From Methanospirillum lacunae (GTDB lineage Archaea; Halobacteriota; Methanomicrobia; Methanomicrobiales; Methanospirillaceae): a stretch of 64,000 nt of DNA. A program made the position numbers and the translations under genes. Location of the stretch: the NCBI RefSeq assembly GCF_003173355.1, contig NZ_QGMY01000008.1, forward strand, positions 1 to 64,000, read 5' to 3'. The notes beneath the pieces are model-generated. The model was given only the letters and a program-made list of their open reading frames with translations. It was not told where the DNA came from and ran no database searches. Positions 1-9,167 of this stretch are shown here, one piece after another. Every line of letters begins with the position of its first letter. The stretch's first letter is position 1.

Positions 1-65
1 GAAAGGTTCACGTACGGTTCTTAGAAGGGGGGAAGAGAGTAATCTCTTCTTCCTATTCGACTATG
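1..65 (+). mobile_element. 3' end of a group II intron (domains V-VI), cut by the window edge
   Basis: The first 20 bases, gaaaggttcacgtacggttc, match the GAAA loop and 3' strand of the domain V hairpin of group II introns, whose usual form is GAGCCGTATG-loop-CAYGTACGGTTC. The 5' strand would lie left of the window. A purine-rich strand (about 27-39) and the pyrimidine-rich strand at 45-54 form a hairpin like domain VI, and the sequence then runs to an intron-like 3' end, cgactat, at about 58-64. No reverse transcriptase reading frame is visible on this side. The call rests on remembered domain V consensus; the exact 3' splice site is inferred. Confidence 0.6.
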
Positions 66-71
66 AATCGT

Positions 72-91
72 AAGGTTCACGTATGGTTCTT
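72..91 (+). repeat. Second partial copy of the domain V strand
   Basis: Bases 72-91 repeat bases 3-22 with one mismatch (19 of 20 identical: ggttcacgtatggttctt against ggttcacgtacggttctt). The copy is enclosed by a 7-base inverted repeat, atgaatc at 63-69 and gattcat at 97-103. It could be a remnant of an older intron copy, a tandem duplication, or part of a nested insertion. The rest of 105-270 holds nothing recognisable and is AT-rich. Confidence 0.55.
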
Positions 92-270
92 ATATGGATT
101 CATTTCTAGTTTTACCATGAAACCGATACTCGGCATGCATGCTTCATATTTTGGACAATTCAAACATCACTAAAAGCATATTTATTTTTTAGTAATGGCA
201 AAGTTGGGTTAAAATCTTGATTCCATGGAATCAAGGTATTATTTACATCTATTTCCTGGAAAAAAAGGGT

Positions 271-1554
271 TTATTTAAAAGGTGTGAATGATAGTATTTT
301 ATTTTCGCGATTTATATTTATCTCGTGTCTAAATTTTTCAATCTCCATTAATTGATGTTGGTAGTCAGCATAATTGATGCCATTGATGGAAATCATTTTT
401 ACTAATTCAATAATCTCATATAATGTTTCAACTCGATAACCGATCTTGTACGAGGAGAAGTAATAATCGAAAAAAGTGTTCCCAATAAATATTATTGGTA
501 TTCTATATGATATTGCATCAAAAAATGAGCCGCTAGCAGTATATTTATATGAATCCCTATTATAAAAAAAAATCAAATAATCAACATCTCTAACATACCT
601 CTCGATTTCGTTTCGAGAAAGGCGTTTTCCCTTTGATACACAGTTGATACTTGTAATATGAATTTTATCAGAGAGATATGTTGATACTTTGCTGGATATC
701 GGGAGAAAACTAGTTAAAAACCAGTTTATTGTTTTACGATCAATAATAGAGATAAAACATGAGATAAGTTTCTTGTATTTTAGGTTTATTATATTAGTAT
801 TCCCACAATTCTCCCCAATGATGCGGAATTCATATTCTACCGTTTGGTTGGTCTGCATTTGAAGGGCTTTGGCGACACATTTCATAAGATATGGATTTCC
901 TTGGCCTATTGTAGCAAATACGATTCGATTATCTGTTTTTGTTTTTGGTTCTGTATTATCATAAATATACGGAAGATCAATGGCTGTAAATTTATCAAAT
1001 GGCGGTTTTGAAATGTCTGAAATAGTATTTAGAATTGAAGGAGAAAGAACAATATACTGTATATTGTCATTGTCCTTTTGATCTAATGCATAACCAAATT
1101 GTTTAATTCGGTTTAATATGAATGAAGAATTTGGGTTCTTAATTTCTTCCAATACTCCATGTACAATAATCTTTATCTGAAAGTGATTGTAATGAACCTG
1201 CTTTAATAAATATTTGAGAATGAGGAGATTATATGAATAAACTGATAAAAAAATAATCTTATTAATCTTTTTTTCATTCGCATACCATAATAAACGATTG
1301 ATTAGCATGTAATATGTAACTATTTTCGATAGTCTCAATAAATTTTTCTGGGGGATTATTACTGGAAAATAATCAATATTTTGGATATCTATGTTTGTAT
1401 CTGACAATATCTTCTTAATGCAACTAATGTGGCTCAAATCAGCAAAAAAAGAAATTTTTTCATTTTTATTAGCTATGGAGATGCTATAAATTAAAGATGC
1501 ATTAACAATATCATGAGCACTTCCGATACATTGGGGTTCTAATACAATGATCAT
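271..1554 (-). CDS. Glycosyltransferase-like protein, probably surface glycan synthesis
   Basis: A 427-residue soluble protein of very AT-rich, Lys/Asn/Ile-rich composition. The N-terminal half (about 1-200) has alternating hydrophobic strands and helices typical of a Rossmann-like GT-B domain. The C-terminal half carries VDYLIFFYNRDSYKYTASGS followed by FDAISYRIPIIFIG at about 335-365, which resembles the acceptor/nucleotide-sugar region of GT-B enzymes, where a chosen site is followed by E/D-A-x-x-x-x-x-P. I do not recognise a named family. It sits divergently from the methyltransferase and double glycosyltransferase genes and next to an ABC exporter, which supports a glycan role. ATG at 1554. 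Function is inferred from fold-like features and context. Confidence 0.6.
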   Translation of the reverse strand: MIIVLEPQCIGSAHDIVNASLIYSISIANKNEKISFFADLSHISCIKKILSDTNIDIQNIDYFPVIIPQKNLLRLSKIVTYYMLINRLLWYANEKKINKIIFLSVYSYNLLILKYLLKQVHYNHFQIKIIVHGVLEEIKNPNSSFILNRIKQFGYALDQKDNDNIQYIVLSPSILNTISDISKPPFDKFTAIDLPYIYDNTEPKTKTDNRIVFATIGQGNPYLMKCVAKALQMQTNQTVEYEFRIIGENCGNTNIINLKYKKLISCFISIIDRKTINWFLTSFLPISSKVSTYLSDKIHITSINCVSKGKRLSRNEIERYVRDVDYLIFFYNRDSYKYTASGSFFDAISYRIPIIFIGNTFFDYYFSSYKIGYRVETLYEIIELVKMISINGINYADYQHQLMEIEKFRHEININRENKILSFTPFK

Positions 1555-1817
1555 TTAATATTATTTCCTTTTATGTGATGTGATCTGGGTTTTTCTCAAT
1601 TTTGTGTTATTATATACATTTAGTCTAAAAAAAATTATTTAAAATTGGAAAGATAATCCATTCGACTCTCATTATAATTATGATTCATTATTTATTTAAT
1701 AAAACTACGATAAAGATAAAAAACTTCATTATAATAATATATACATATTGATCCAGTGCCTTGTTATTCAAGTAATAAATTTGGTTTTATCATATTTAAT
1801 GGGAGATATGTTTGAAA
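1555..1817. promoter_or_regulatory. AT-rich divergent intergenic region
   Basis: About 260 bases separate two divergently read genes. The stretch is nearly all A/T with several TATA-like runs (for example around 1685-1700 and 1735-1750), so promoters for both directions presumably lie here but none can be singled out. A GGGAGAT at 1801-1807 is a plausible ribosome binding site for the ATG at 1818. Confidence 0.4.
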
Positions 1818-2777
1818 ATGATAGATGACTCGACAATTACTGAATTTATGGAAAAAGTTAAAAAATTAGTTGAAGAGAGAAAAAACCGTGATGAAATAAA
1901 TACCAAATGTAATATACCCAAAAGAAAAAAAAAGTTGAATTGTTCGAACTATAATATAAAAAATACAGATTTTAACTTAGTATCTAGTCCTAATATACTT
2001 TCTAAAATTGCCTGTAAGGTTCGAAAATTTATAAATACTGAAGTCCGTAATTATGTAGACCCCAGTTTAGATAATCAATCAAAAGTAAATTTCGAACTAT
2101 GCAAATCAATTGTGGAATTGGAGGGAAGGGTTTGTTTTCTTGAAAATATTACTGATATGATAAATGTCAGAGAGAATCTTGGAAGTGATAAAAAAAATGC
2201 TCCAATTTCTGACGGTTTAATTGAGAATAACTTCAATTTATGTATTAGTACACAATCCTCCTTAATCAGGATAATAGAGAACACAATAGATTTGAATAAT
2301 TCTCAACATCATATTGCAGAATATGGCCTTTCAGATGGTTTTATCTCGATATATCTTTCAAAAAATTATGACTCCGAAATATATGGGATAGATGATAGTA
2401 TTGAATATATTACTAAATGTTATTGTACAAATGAGAATTTATGCGGTTCAGTAAAATATCTATTAGCGGATAATAATACCTTAAATCTTATTAAATCTGG
2501 ATATTTTGATATCATTTTTTCCATTGGTGTTCTGAATAATCTTTCCAGGATTGAATCTTATAATCTCCTGAATACTTTATTACGTATATCTAAAAAGGTT
2601 CTTTTCTTAGTATCACTTGAGGGTGATCCATGTTCTTCATTTTCTGAAAGACGATTAAACTCTATTGAAGATTGGAATGAGGTTTTAAATGACCTTATCT
2701 GTTGTAAGGAATATCTAAGTTATGATGATGATAATACTCATATTATTGGAATAATTTCAAATATAGGTATCATATGA
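1818..2777 (+). CDS. Class I SAM-dependent methyltransferase of a glycan cluster
   Basis: About 319 residues. Residues 1-130 are charged and Lys-rich with possible coiled coil. From about 165 there is a methyltransferase-like core: IAEYGLSDGFISIYL is a degenerate motif I, YGIDDSIEYI fits the acidic end of strand 2, and FDIIFSIGVLNNL fits the motif IV/post-motif region. A TTG at 1812 would extend it by two codons, but ATG 1818 is better spaced from GGGAGAT. Its stop overlaps the start of the next gene (ATGA at 2774-2777), so the two are probably translated together. Methyltransferases that cap or decorate glycans are common in such clusters; the acceptor is unknown. Confidence 0.6.
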   Translation: MIDDSTITEFMEKVKKLVEERKNRDEINTKCNIPKRKKKLNCSNYNIKNTDFNLVSSPNILSKIACKVRKFINTEVRNYVDPSLDNQSKVNFELCKSIVELEGRVCFLENITDMINVRENLGSDKKNAPISDGLIENNFNLCISTQSSLIRIIENTIDLNNSQHHIAEYGLSDGFISIYLSKNYDSEIYGIDDSIEYITKCYCTNENLCGSVKYLLADNNTLNLIKSGYFDIIFSIGVLNNLSRIESYNLLNTLLRISKKVLFLVSLEGDPCSSFSERRLNSIEDWNEVLNDLICCKEYLSYDDDNTHIIGIISNIGII

Positions 2778-4987
2778 AAATTGGTATCGATCTTCTACCT
2801 TTATCCATAGATCCCAAAGGAAGGGGTATAACAACATATATTCGGCATCTCATATATCGTCTGATTATTGATCATGATGCTGAATACTTTTTGTATAACT
2901 ACAAAAAAGGGTCTGTTCCAAAAATTATAGTTAACCGAAAAAATGTCACGTGTATTCCTGAGAACATTAACAGAGATTTATCATCATCTCTGGATCACTT
3001 TGTTTACACAAGTTTCCTGGCCTTAAGTCATCCGATTGTGAATCCCGGTGATTTAGCCTGCTTATATTCGATTATTGTTTATGATATTATCCCAGTTGCA
3101 TTATGGGAAAAATATATATCTCATTTTTCAGATAAAGTAAAAAATGATTATTTTAAAAGGTTATATCAGATCAGATATTGCCAAAATATTTTTGTCATAT
3201 CGTCTTCAGTGAAACGAGATCTTGTTGAATTGTTGGAAATTGATCCTTCAAAAATCACGACTATCTTTGCTGGATTGGATCCTGATATTAACTATTTTGT
3301 GGACAATGAGGTTGATTGCCTATTTAAGAAACTAAAGATTACACAAAATTACTTCTTATCTGTTCCCAGTATGGACACAAGAAAAAATGTAGAGGGGATG
3401 ATAAAAGCTTATGCAAGATTGCCTAAAAGAATACAAAATGATTATCAATTTGTGTTAGCAAATGAAATTACCCCTGATTATGAAAGAAAAATAACTCACT
3501 TAATCCATGAAGAAGGTATTCCCCCAAGAAAAATTCTTTTTACAGATTATTTATCCCGTCATGATTTGTTTTTGTTATATCAACATGCTTCACTTTTCGT
3601 ATTTGTTCCGCACTATGAAGGATTTGGATTACCTGTAATTGAAGCAATGGCTTTTGGAATTCCTTCAATTGTATCAGACAATTCCTGCTTACCGGAAATA
3701 GGCGGCGATGCTGTTTTATATGTGAATTCAAATAATTATCAGGAGATTGCAGAAACTATTGGTTACCTAATTGACGATAAATCTATGCAAAATTCCCTTA
3801 TAACGAAAGGAAAACAACAACTGGGTAAATTTACTTGGGAGAACACAGCAGATCTTTTATTTAATGGTATAATTTCCTTAAATAAATTAGCAATCAAATT
3901 GAGAATTGGAATTATCACTCCATGGAATTCAGGATGTGGCATCTCCGAATATTCTTATCATCTGTCAAATTCTCTAAATCATGATGTGACTATTTTTGCA
4001 AACATTATTGGGAAAGATGAAAAAGTCCGTTGTGATGGCATTGATGTTAATAGGTGTTGGAAAATTGGTCTAAACAGTTATGAACAATTATCAAGGGCAA
4101 TTTCTGAACATTTAATTGATATTGTTCACATACAGTATCACCCTGCATTGTTCTCTATGGAATTTCTCAGAAAATTTATAACCCACTTAAATAAAAATAA
4201 AATTAAGTCGGTTGTTACATTCCATCAAAATCTCCAAAATGCCACCGGAGGCATCGAATATATATATTCAGATATAAAAGAGCTTGAAAAAATAAATTGC
4301 ATTATTGTATCAAACAGTTCTGAATTATCACGATTACGATCAGTGGGATTAAACAACTCATTTTTTGTTCCAAATGGAATTATTGGGAAAGAAAAAATTA
4401 AACAAGATCTTGGTTTTAGCAATAAGATTGTGATTTGTGCACTATTTACCAATTTGGATTTAATTAGATTGAATGATGAGTTTATCGCCCTATTAAAATC
4501 AATCGTTCCCTTGAAACGCTTTTTTCCAGAAATTATTTTGTTAGTTCTTCCTTGTATTGACAAAGAATTTGTTAGCATTAACTTGGAGGAACTACTTTAT
4601 AAATATAATCTGTCTTATGATCTGAAATTTTCGGTTATATTAATAAATGAATTCCTTAATGATGAAGAAATTGCATTATCTTTGTTTATTTCTGATATTG
4701 TTATTCTTCAAAATCATAATTCTAATACTAATTATTTAAAATATTTAGAAATTGCATTAAAATTGAATTCTCCGCTCATTTTAACAAAAAATCTTATGTT
4801 GGGAGATTCTGAGAAAAATGTTAAATTCTGTCAACCTAGTTGCGAGTCATTTTATGAAGTTATTTTTTACATATTATTCAATCACTCATATAATGAGGCC
4901 TCTAAATCTTTATCACTAAAAAATGAGGTATATGATACATGGGATGATGTTGCAAGAAAATATGAAAAAATATATAATAATATTTGA
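2774..4987 (+). CDS. Double GT4-type glycosyltransferase (two fused domains)
   Basis: The 737 residues contain two GT-B units in tandem. The first (about 1-370) starts MKIGIDLLPL and has the GT4 hallmark PHYEGFGLPVIEAMAFG near residue 280, with the E-x7-E region that holds the donor nucleotide-sugar, plus NSCLPEIGGDA. The second starts again at about 373 with LRIGIITPWNSGCGISEY, a typical GT4 N-terminus, but its C-terminal half lacks a clear EGFG...E motif, so it may be degenerate or bind a different donor. Such fusions usually add successive sugars to polysaccharide or lipid-linked glycan precursors on the cytoplasmic face. It overlaps the upstream methyltransferase by 4 bases and converges on the ABC exporter. 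Confidence 0.85.
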   Translation: MKIGIDLLPLSIDPKGRGITTYIRHLIYRLIIDHDAEYFLYNYKKGSVPKIIVNRKNVTCIPENINRDLSSSLDHFVYTSFLALSHPIVNPGDLACLYSIIVYDIIPVALWEKYISHFSDKVKNDYFKRLYQIRYCQNIFVISSSVKRDLVELLEIDPSKITTIFAGLDPDINYFVDNEVDCLFKKLKITQNYFLSVPSMDTRKNVEGMIKAYARLPKRIQNDYQFVLANEITPDYERKITHLIHEEGIPPRKILFTDYLSRHDLFLLYQHASLFVFVPHYEGFGLPVIEAMAFGIPSIVSDNSCLPEIGGDAVLYVNSNNYQEIAETIGYLIDDKSMQNSLITKGKQQLGKFTWENTADLLFNGIISLNKLAIKLRIGIITPWNSGCGISEYSYHLSNSLNHDVTIFANIIGKDEKVRCDGIDVNRCWKIGLNSYEQLSRAISEHLIDIVHIQYHPALFSMEFLRKFITHLNKNKIKSVVTFHQNLQNATGGIEYIYSDIKELEKINCIIVSNSSELSRLRSVGLNNSFFVPNGIIGKEKIKQDLGFSNKIVICALFTNLDLIRLNDEFIALLKSIVPLKRFFPEIILLVLPCIDKEFVSINLEELLYKYNLSYDLKFSVILINEFLNDEEIALSLFISDIVILQNHNSNTNYLKYLEIALKLNSPLILTKNLMLGDSEKNVKFCQPSCESFYEVIFYILFNHSYNEASKSLSLKNEVYDTWDDVARKYEKIYNNI

Positions 4988-4990
4988 CTC

Positions 4991-6778
4991 TCAACTCTCC
5001 TGATCATTCGAAGTATACATCTCCCAGTATTTTCCTTTTTGTTTTAATAATTCGTCATGAGTTCCTTCTTCGGATATTTCTCCCTTATCAATTGTAAATA
5101 TTTTATCAGCATTCTTTATCGTTGTTAATCGGTGTGCAATTACTAATGTTGTACATTCTTTAGAAACATGGTCTATCGCTTTTTGGACTGCTGCTTCTGA
5201 AATATTATCAAGTGCACTTGTTGCTTCATCAAGGATTAATAACTCAGGACGACGAATCATAGCTCTTGCGATAACAATTCTTTGCTTCTCTCCACCTGAA
5301 AGGCTGATCCCCTGATCTCCCACAAAAGTATCATACCCATGAGGAAGATCTGAAATAAAATTGTGAGCATGAGCTAGTTTTGCAGCCCTAATAATTTCAA
5401 CATCGGAATATTTTTCTCCAAAACAAATATTTTCCTTAATAGTGTCATTAAATATGAAAGGTTCCTGACTGATATACCCAATTAAATTGCGATATGATCC
5501 AATTTCAAAACTTTTTAAATCCTCATTGTTGATATAAATGCATCCTGATTTTGGATCGAACAGTCGTAATAAAAGACTTGTAATTGTAGACTTACCGGAT
5601 CCAGAAGGGCCTACTAAAGCAGTCATAGAACCTTTTTTAATTATCATATTTACCTTTTTAAGGATGGGGACATGATTATATGAAAAATTTACATCCTTAA
5701 GAATAATATCTGACGAAATATTATTGCAATTAATATTTCCATTTACGATTTTTTCATATTTTTTATCGTTCAATGCATTATAAACAGAAACAATATGTGG
5801 GAGGGAAGCACTCAATTGTAATCGATAATCCCCAATATTCATAAACTTAGGTAATACTTTCATAGTACCCGCTGCAAATGTACCAAGAACTGGGATTACT
5901 GATATAAATTTATCTGCATAATATACATATAATATTAATACTATCCCTCCAATTGCAATGTAGAACAGAGAATTAATTGCAAGTATTGGAATTCTCTGTA
6001 TAAACATTAGTTCAGCAAATCGGTCCCAGTATATCTTTAATGCATCAGAATATTGCTCATTCCAGTGATCAGCTGCATGAAGAGCTTTGATTGGTTTTAC
6101 ACCAGATATGTATTCAGTAATTACCTTATTTTCTGACTGTCCGGAAAGAATTTGAAGAAAACCTAGTTTTTCGGAAATATTCTTTCCAATCATATTGAGA
6201 AGCACATAAAACAATCCACCTCCTATTAAAACTAAAAGCATTCCTTCAGGAGAAATAAGAAATAACATAAATATAACTAATAGAGAACTGACTAAATCAG
6301 TACATAAACAAAGCAATTTATCAAATGTTTGTTGTACATTACTTGGGCTAATATTAAAAAGGGTTATCAGATCGCCTTGTTTTGTGTCAATAAAAAAATT
6401 GTAATCATTATTATTAATTTTATGGAAAATGGCTTTTTTGATGTTAATAATCACTTCTTTTTGAAAAATGAATGCTATTTTCCAATAAACCAACTGTAAA
6501 AACAAGCTAGTTCCAGTTAAAAAAATAAATAAAAACCCTAAATGAACAAAAGGAGAACCTATTGGTATTAATGAACCAAATTTTTCAATAAAATGGTATA
6601 TTTGGTTTGTATTTGCATCTATCTGAAATCCAACCGACAGCATTGGATATAGTAAAGAAATACTTAAAGCGTCAATTATTCCTATTATCATCGCAATGAG
6701 AAAAAGGAATACTAAAAAAAATTCATAGCCTCTTATAAAAAATCTTAATTTATGGAAATATTCAGGCAAACTAATCAT
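4991..6778 (-). CDS. ABC exporter, fused permease-ATPase (PglK/MsbA-like flippase)
   Basis: 595 residues: an N-terminal exporter membrane domain with about six helices (about 20-320) and a C-terminal ATPase. Walker A GPSGSGKST lies near residue 390, the signature LSGGEKQR near 492, followed by Walker B LLILDEATSALD and the H-loop region VIAHRLTT. Homodimeric half-transporters of this length flip lipid-linked oligosaccharides or export lipids and peptides. Its position 3 bases from the end of the double glycosyltransferase (converging) suggests translocation of the glycan lipid made by the neighbouring enzymes. Family is certain, substrate is inferred. Confidence 0.9.
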   Translation of the reverse strand: MISLPEYFHKLRFFIRGYEFFLVFLFLIAMIIGIIDALSISLLYPMLSVGFQIDANTNQIYHFIEKFGSLIPIGSPFVHLGFLFIFLTGTSLFLQLVYWKIAFIFQKEVIINIKKAIFHKINNNDYNFFIDTKQGDLITLFNISPSNVQQTFDKLLCLCTDLVSSLLVIFMLFLISPEGMLLVLIGGGLFYVLLNMIGKNISEKLGFLQILSGQSENKVITEYISGVKPIKALHAADHWNEQYSDALKIYWDRFAELMFIQRIPILAINSLFYIAIGGIVLILYVYYADKFISVIPVLGTFAAGTMKVLPKFMNIGDYRLQLSASLPHIVSVYNALNDKKYEKIVNGNINCNNISSDIILKDVNFSYNHVPILKKVNMIIKKGSMTALVGPSGSGKSTITSLLLRLFDPKSGCIYINNEDLKSFEIGSYRNLIGYISQEPFIFNDTIKENICFGEKYSDVEIIRAAKLAHAHNFISDLPHGYDTFVGDQGISLSGGEKQRIVIARAMIRRPELLILDEATSALDNISEAAVQKAIDHVSKECTTLVIAHRLTTIKNADKIFTIDKGEISEEGTHDELLKQKGKYWEMYTSNDQES

Positions 6779-7486
6779 ATCTTGTTATTAAGTTCATTTT
6801 CTTTGGTATTAACTTCTCTCTGGCATATACTATACTTAACAAAAACCTTTTAATAAAACTTGAGTATCAGTCCAGGATTTTTTTTCGTATTATGGACCAA
6901 TTTGTGAACCCTCTAGGAAATTCAGGCATCTACCGTTTCTTTCCTATTTGACATATCTAACTTTCTAGAATTTGGTGAGTGGATAAAACGATTATAACTG
7001 AAGTAAGATTATTTTATAGATAGCCATAGTGGAATTTAAATTTGGTTTACTTCCAATAGGATAAACTCATCGTCCATCTGTTCATTTTTAAGAAATAAAT
7101 GTGCTTTTGTCATATTTCATATTGTAAAGCACTTATATTAGTTTTCTAGAAGTTCTACTGATATATTAGGGAACTAACCTGATCTTTCATGATAAATTAA
7201 TATTTACTTATATCTTTTCCCTTTTTAAAATTATTTTTTTTCCATCACGAACAAGATTTTGACTCTCAAACGAGGGATCGTAATATCCGATTTCCCCCTT
7301 TTTTAAATATACAATCTTTTAGTGAAGCAAAAACGACTTATTGGAAAATTCGTGCATATGGTGGATATTATCACGTTTTAACATGATATAATCTTTATTG
7401 AACGGGTAAGCATCACCTTGAAGTTATGTTTTTATTATGAATTTGGATCAAGGAATATCACTTTATAGGGGACCCCTATTACGGTA
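6779..7486. other. Long AT-rich stretch without a recognisable gene
   Basis: About 700 bases upstream of the ABC exporter have no reading frame of useful length. T-rich and A-rich runs dominate. The stretch bridges the AT-rich glycan block and the more balanced DNA that starts near 7.8 kb, so it may be decayed or inserted DNA, but no transposase or repeat end is visible. The exporter promoter should lie within 6779-6850. Confidence 0.4.
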
Positions 7487-7774
7487 TCATTTTTTTCCGA
7501 ACAGGATGGATGAAATATTTAGTTGAGACTGGTCCATCGAAATAATTGATTCTCCGTATAGATCTGAATGAGTACACGTTTCTACCAGGAAATGTGAGGA
7601 CTGATTAGGGTCAGAGTAAGAATCAGTTGGAGAATTATTAATCTTCTGATATTCGGTAACACCGTAAATATTATCAGCCATTCCCAGTGGGCATTCTATA
7701 ACTCCAATGATTATTATCATTGCACAGATTATACACTGAATCGGAGTGCGAGATACCATATTATTATCAATCAA
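7487..7774 (-). CDS. Possible small secreted protein, unknown
   Basis: A 95-residue frame. Residues 14-31 are hydrophobic and end in PLGMADN, which looks like a signal peptide with an Ala-type cleavage site; the remaining 60 residues are polar, Ser/Asp/Gln-rich and without recognisable motifs. The start ATG at 7774 has only a weak ribosome binding site. It stands alone next to an apparently empty region. It could be a real small exported protein or a chance frame; codon use alone cannot decide by eye. Confidence 0.3.
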   Translation of the reverse strand: MIDNNMVSRTPIQCIICAMIIIIGVIECPLGMADNIYGVTEYQKINNSPTDSYSDPNQSSHFLVETCTHSDLYGESIISMDQSQLNISSILFGKK

Positions 7775-7856
7775 TTGGTTTGGATCATTTTATACCTGAC
7801 TCTCTTTCCTGCTGAAATGAGAGGTGGGATATCATTTCGAATTATAAACTTGTAAT

Positions 7857-8363
7857 ATGGAATATTCTGATCTCCTCACTTTCTTACTATTAATTCTCCT
7901 TATCTGGATTTCTTACTCATATTACCGGTTGAAAACATCGATTGAAGAACGGGCACGAACTCTACATAATCGGTGGCGTGATCAGGATCTCTCCCTTTTT
8001 CAATCACAGGTGGAGCAACAGGCAGATGAAAAGATCAGAATCTGGAAGAATGACGAAGAGCGAAACATCCGTCAGGATGCGATTAAACGATCACGGGAAG
8101 TGATCCACGGAAAAGTGACCGAACACCTGATACCCTTTTTTTCCTCGTTCCGGTGGAACCCTGCAGATGCAAGATTCCTGGGATCACCAATTGATTTTGT
8201 CGTATTTGATGGCCTATCTGAAGGTGAGTTAAGAGAAATAGTCTTTGTAGAAGTCAAAAGTGGTGTACGACCGACCTTAACTCCTCGCGAACGATCGGTA
8301 GAAAGGTGTATAAAGAGAGGAGATATTGATTTCACAGTAATACATCATATAAACCAGAAATAA
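7857..8363 (+). CDS. Holliday-junction-resolvase-related endonuclease-like protein
   Basis: 168 residues. A hydrophobic segment at about 5-22 could anchor the protein in the membrane. A charged helical stretch (25-85) follows. The C-terminal part has GSPIDFVVFDG (about 102-112) and IVFVEVKSG (about 122-130), the D...E-x-K pattern of the restriction-endonuclease-like fold in the archaeal/bacterial 'Holliday junction resolvase-related' family (Endonuc_Holl). The whole pattern, including the N-terminal membrane helix, is usual for this family, whose real activity is not established. It is followed after 19 bases by the dioxygenase gene. Confidence 0.75.
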   Translation: MEYSDLLTFLLLILLIWISYSYYRLKTSIEERARTLHNRWRDQDLSLFQSQVEQQADEKIRIWKNDEERNIRQDAIKRSREVIHGKVTEHLIPFFSSFRWNPADARFLGSPIDFVVFDGLSEGELREIVFVEVKSGVRPTLTPRERSVERCIKRGDIDFTVIHHINQK

Positions 8364-8382
8364 TCTTTACATCGTGATATTC

Positions 8383-9162
8383 ATGAGTCTTATGCCAACA
8401 TTGTTCACAGCGCATGGAAATCCTATGAATGCTCTAGGTGGAACCACATTCTCCCGGTTTCTTGAAGGGTGGGCAGAAGATCTTCCCCGGCCACGTGCAA
8501 TTTTGTGCATATCTGCTCACTGGGAAAGACATGGGCTTGCAGTCACTATGTCTGTGAATCCAGAAACAATCCATGACTTTTATGGATTTCCTAAAGAGCT
8601 TTATTTAATTACATATCCGGCAAAGGGAGAACCTGAAGTTGGTGAAGAAGTTATCGCACTGCTGGGTTCAGGAGGATACATTGTAGATCGTGATAGATCC
8701 CGGGGGCTGGATCATGGTACCTGGGCCCCTCTCCGGTTTCTATATCCTGATGCAGATATCCCGGTTCTGCAACTGAGCCTTCCAATGGAGTTACCATTAT
8801 CTGAACTCTTCACCATTGGGGAACTGCTTTCGCCTCTCCGAGAGTTGGAGGTTCTGATTATGGGAAGTGGAAATCTGGTTCATAATCTCTCTCGGGTAGA
8901 CTTTGAACACCGGGATGCACGGGTTTTGGAATGGGCACATAGTTTTGATGATGATGTAAAAGAATGGGTTTTGACTCGGGATCATCAAAAACTTGGAGAA
9001 CCATGGATGAGTAGTCCGGTTGGGAGAATAAGTCACCCAACTCTTGAGCATTATGCTCCACTTCTGGTTGCTATGGGAGCCGGAGGTTCATCACCTGTTA
9101 CTTTCCCATTCGAGGGGTTTGAACATGGAAGCATCAGTATGAGATCAATCAGGTTCGGGTAA
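8383..9162 (+). CDS. Extradiol ring-cleavage dioxygenase, DODA/YgiD type
   Basis: About 259 residues, normal for the class III (LigB-fold) 4,5-DOPA dioxygenase family. Visible marks are the N-terminal TLFTAHGNPMNAL with a metal-binding His, CISAHWERHG (second His) near 45, DHGTWAPLRFLYPDADIPV near 113-131, and MGSGNLVHNL near 165. The GTG at 8374 would add three codons; I prefer ATG 8383, or ATG 8392, from which the family alignment begins. The enzymes use Fe(II) or Zn(II). In strict anaerobes O2-dependent ring cleavage is implausible, so the true reaction here is unknown, possibly hydrolytic or carbonyl chemistry on aromatic compounds. Confidence 0.85.
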   Translation: MSLMPTLFTAHGNPMNALGGTTFSRFLEGWAEDLPRPRAILCISAHWERHGLAVTMSVNPETIHDFYGFPKELYLITYPAKGEPEVGEEVIALLGSGGYIVDRDRSRGLDHGTWAPLRFLYPDADIPVLQLSLPMELPLSELFTIGELLSPLRELEVLIMGSGNLVHNLSRVDFEHRDARVLEWAHSFDDDVKEWVLTRDHQKLGEPWMSSPVGRISHPTLEHYAPLLVAMGAGGSSPVTFPFEGFEHGSISMRSIRFG

Positions 9163-9167
9163 AAACC

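Noticed and set aside
6779-7486. Possible decayed transposase between the glycan block and the core region
   Set aside because: No coding remnant, terminal inverted repeat or target duplication could be identified.
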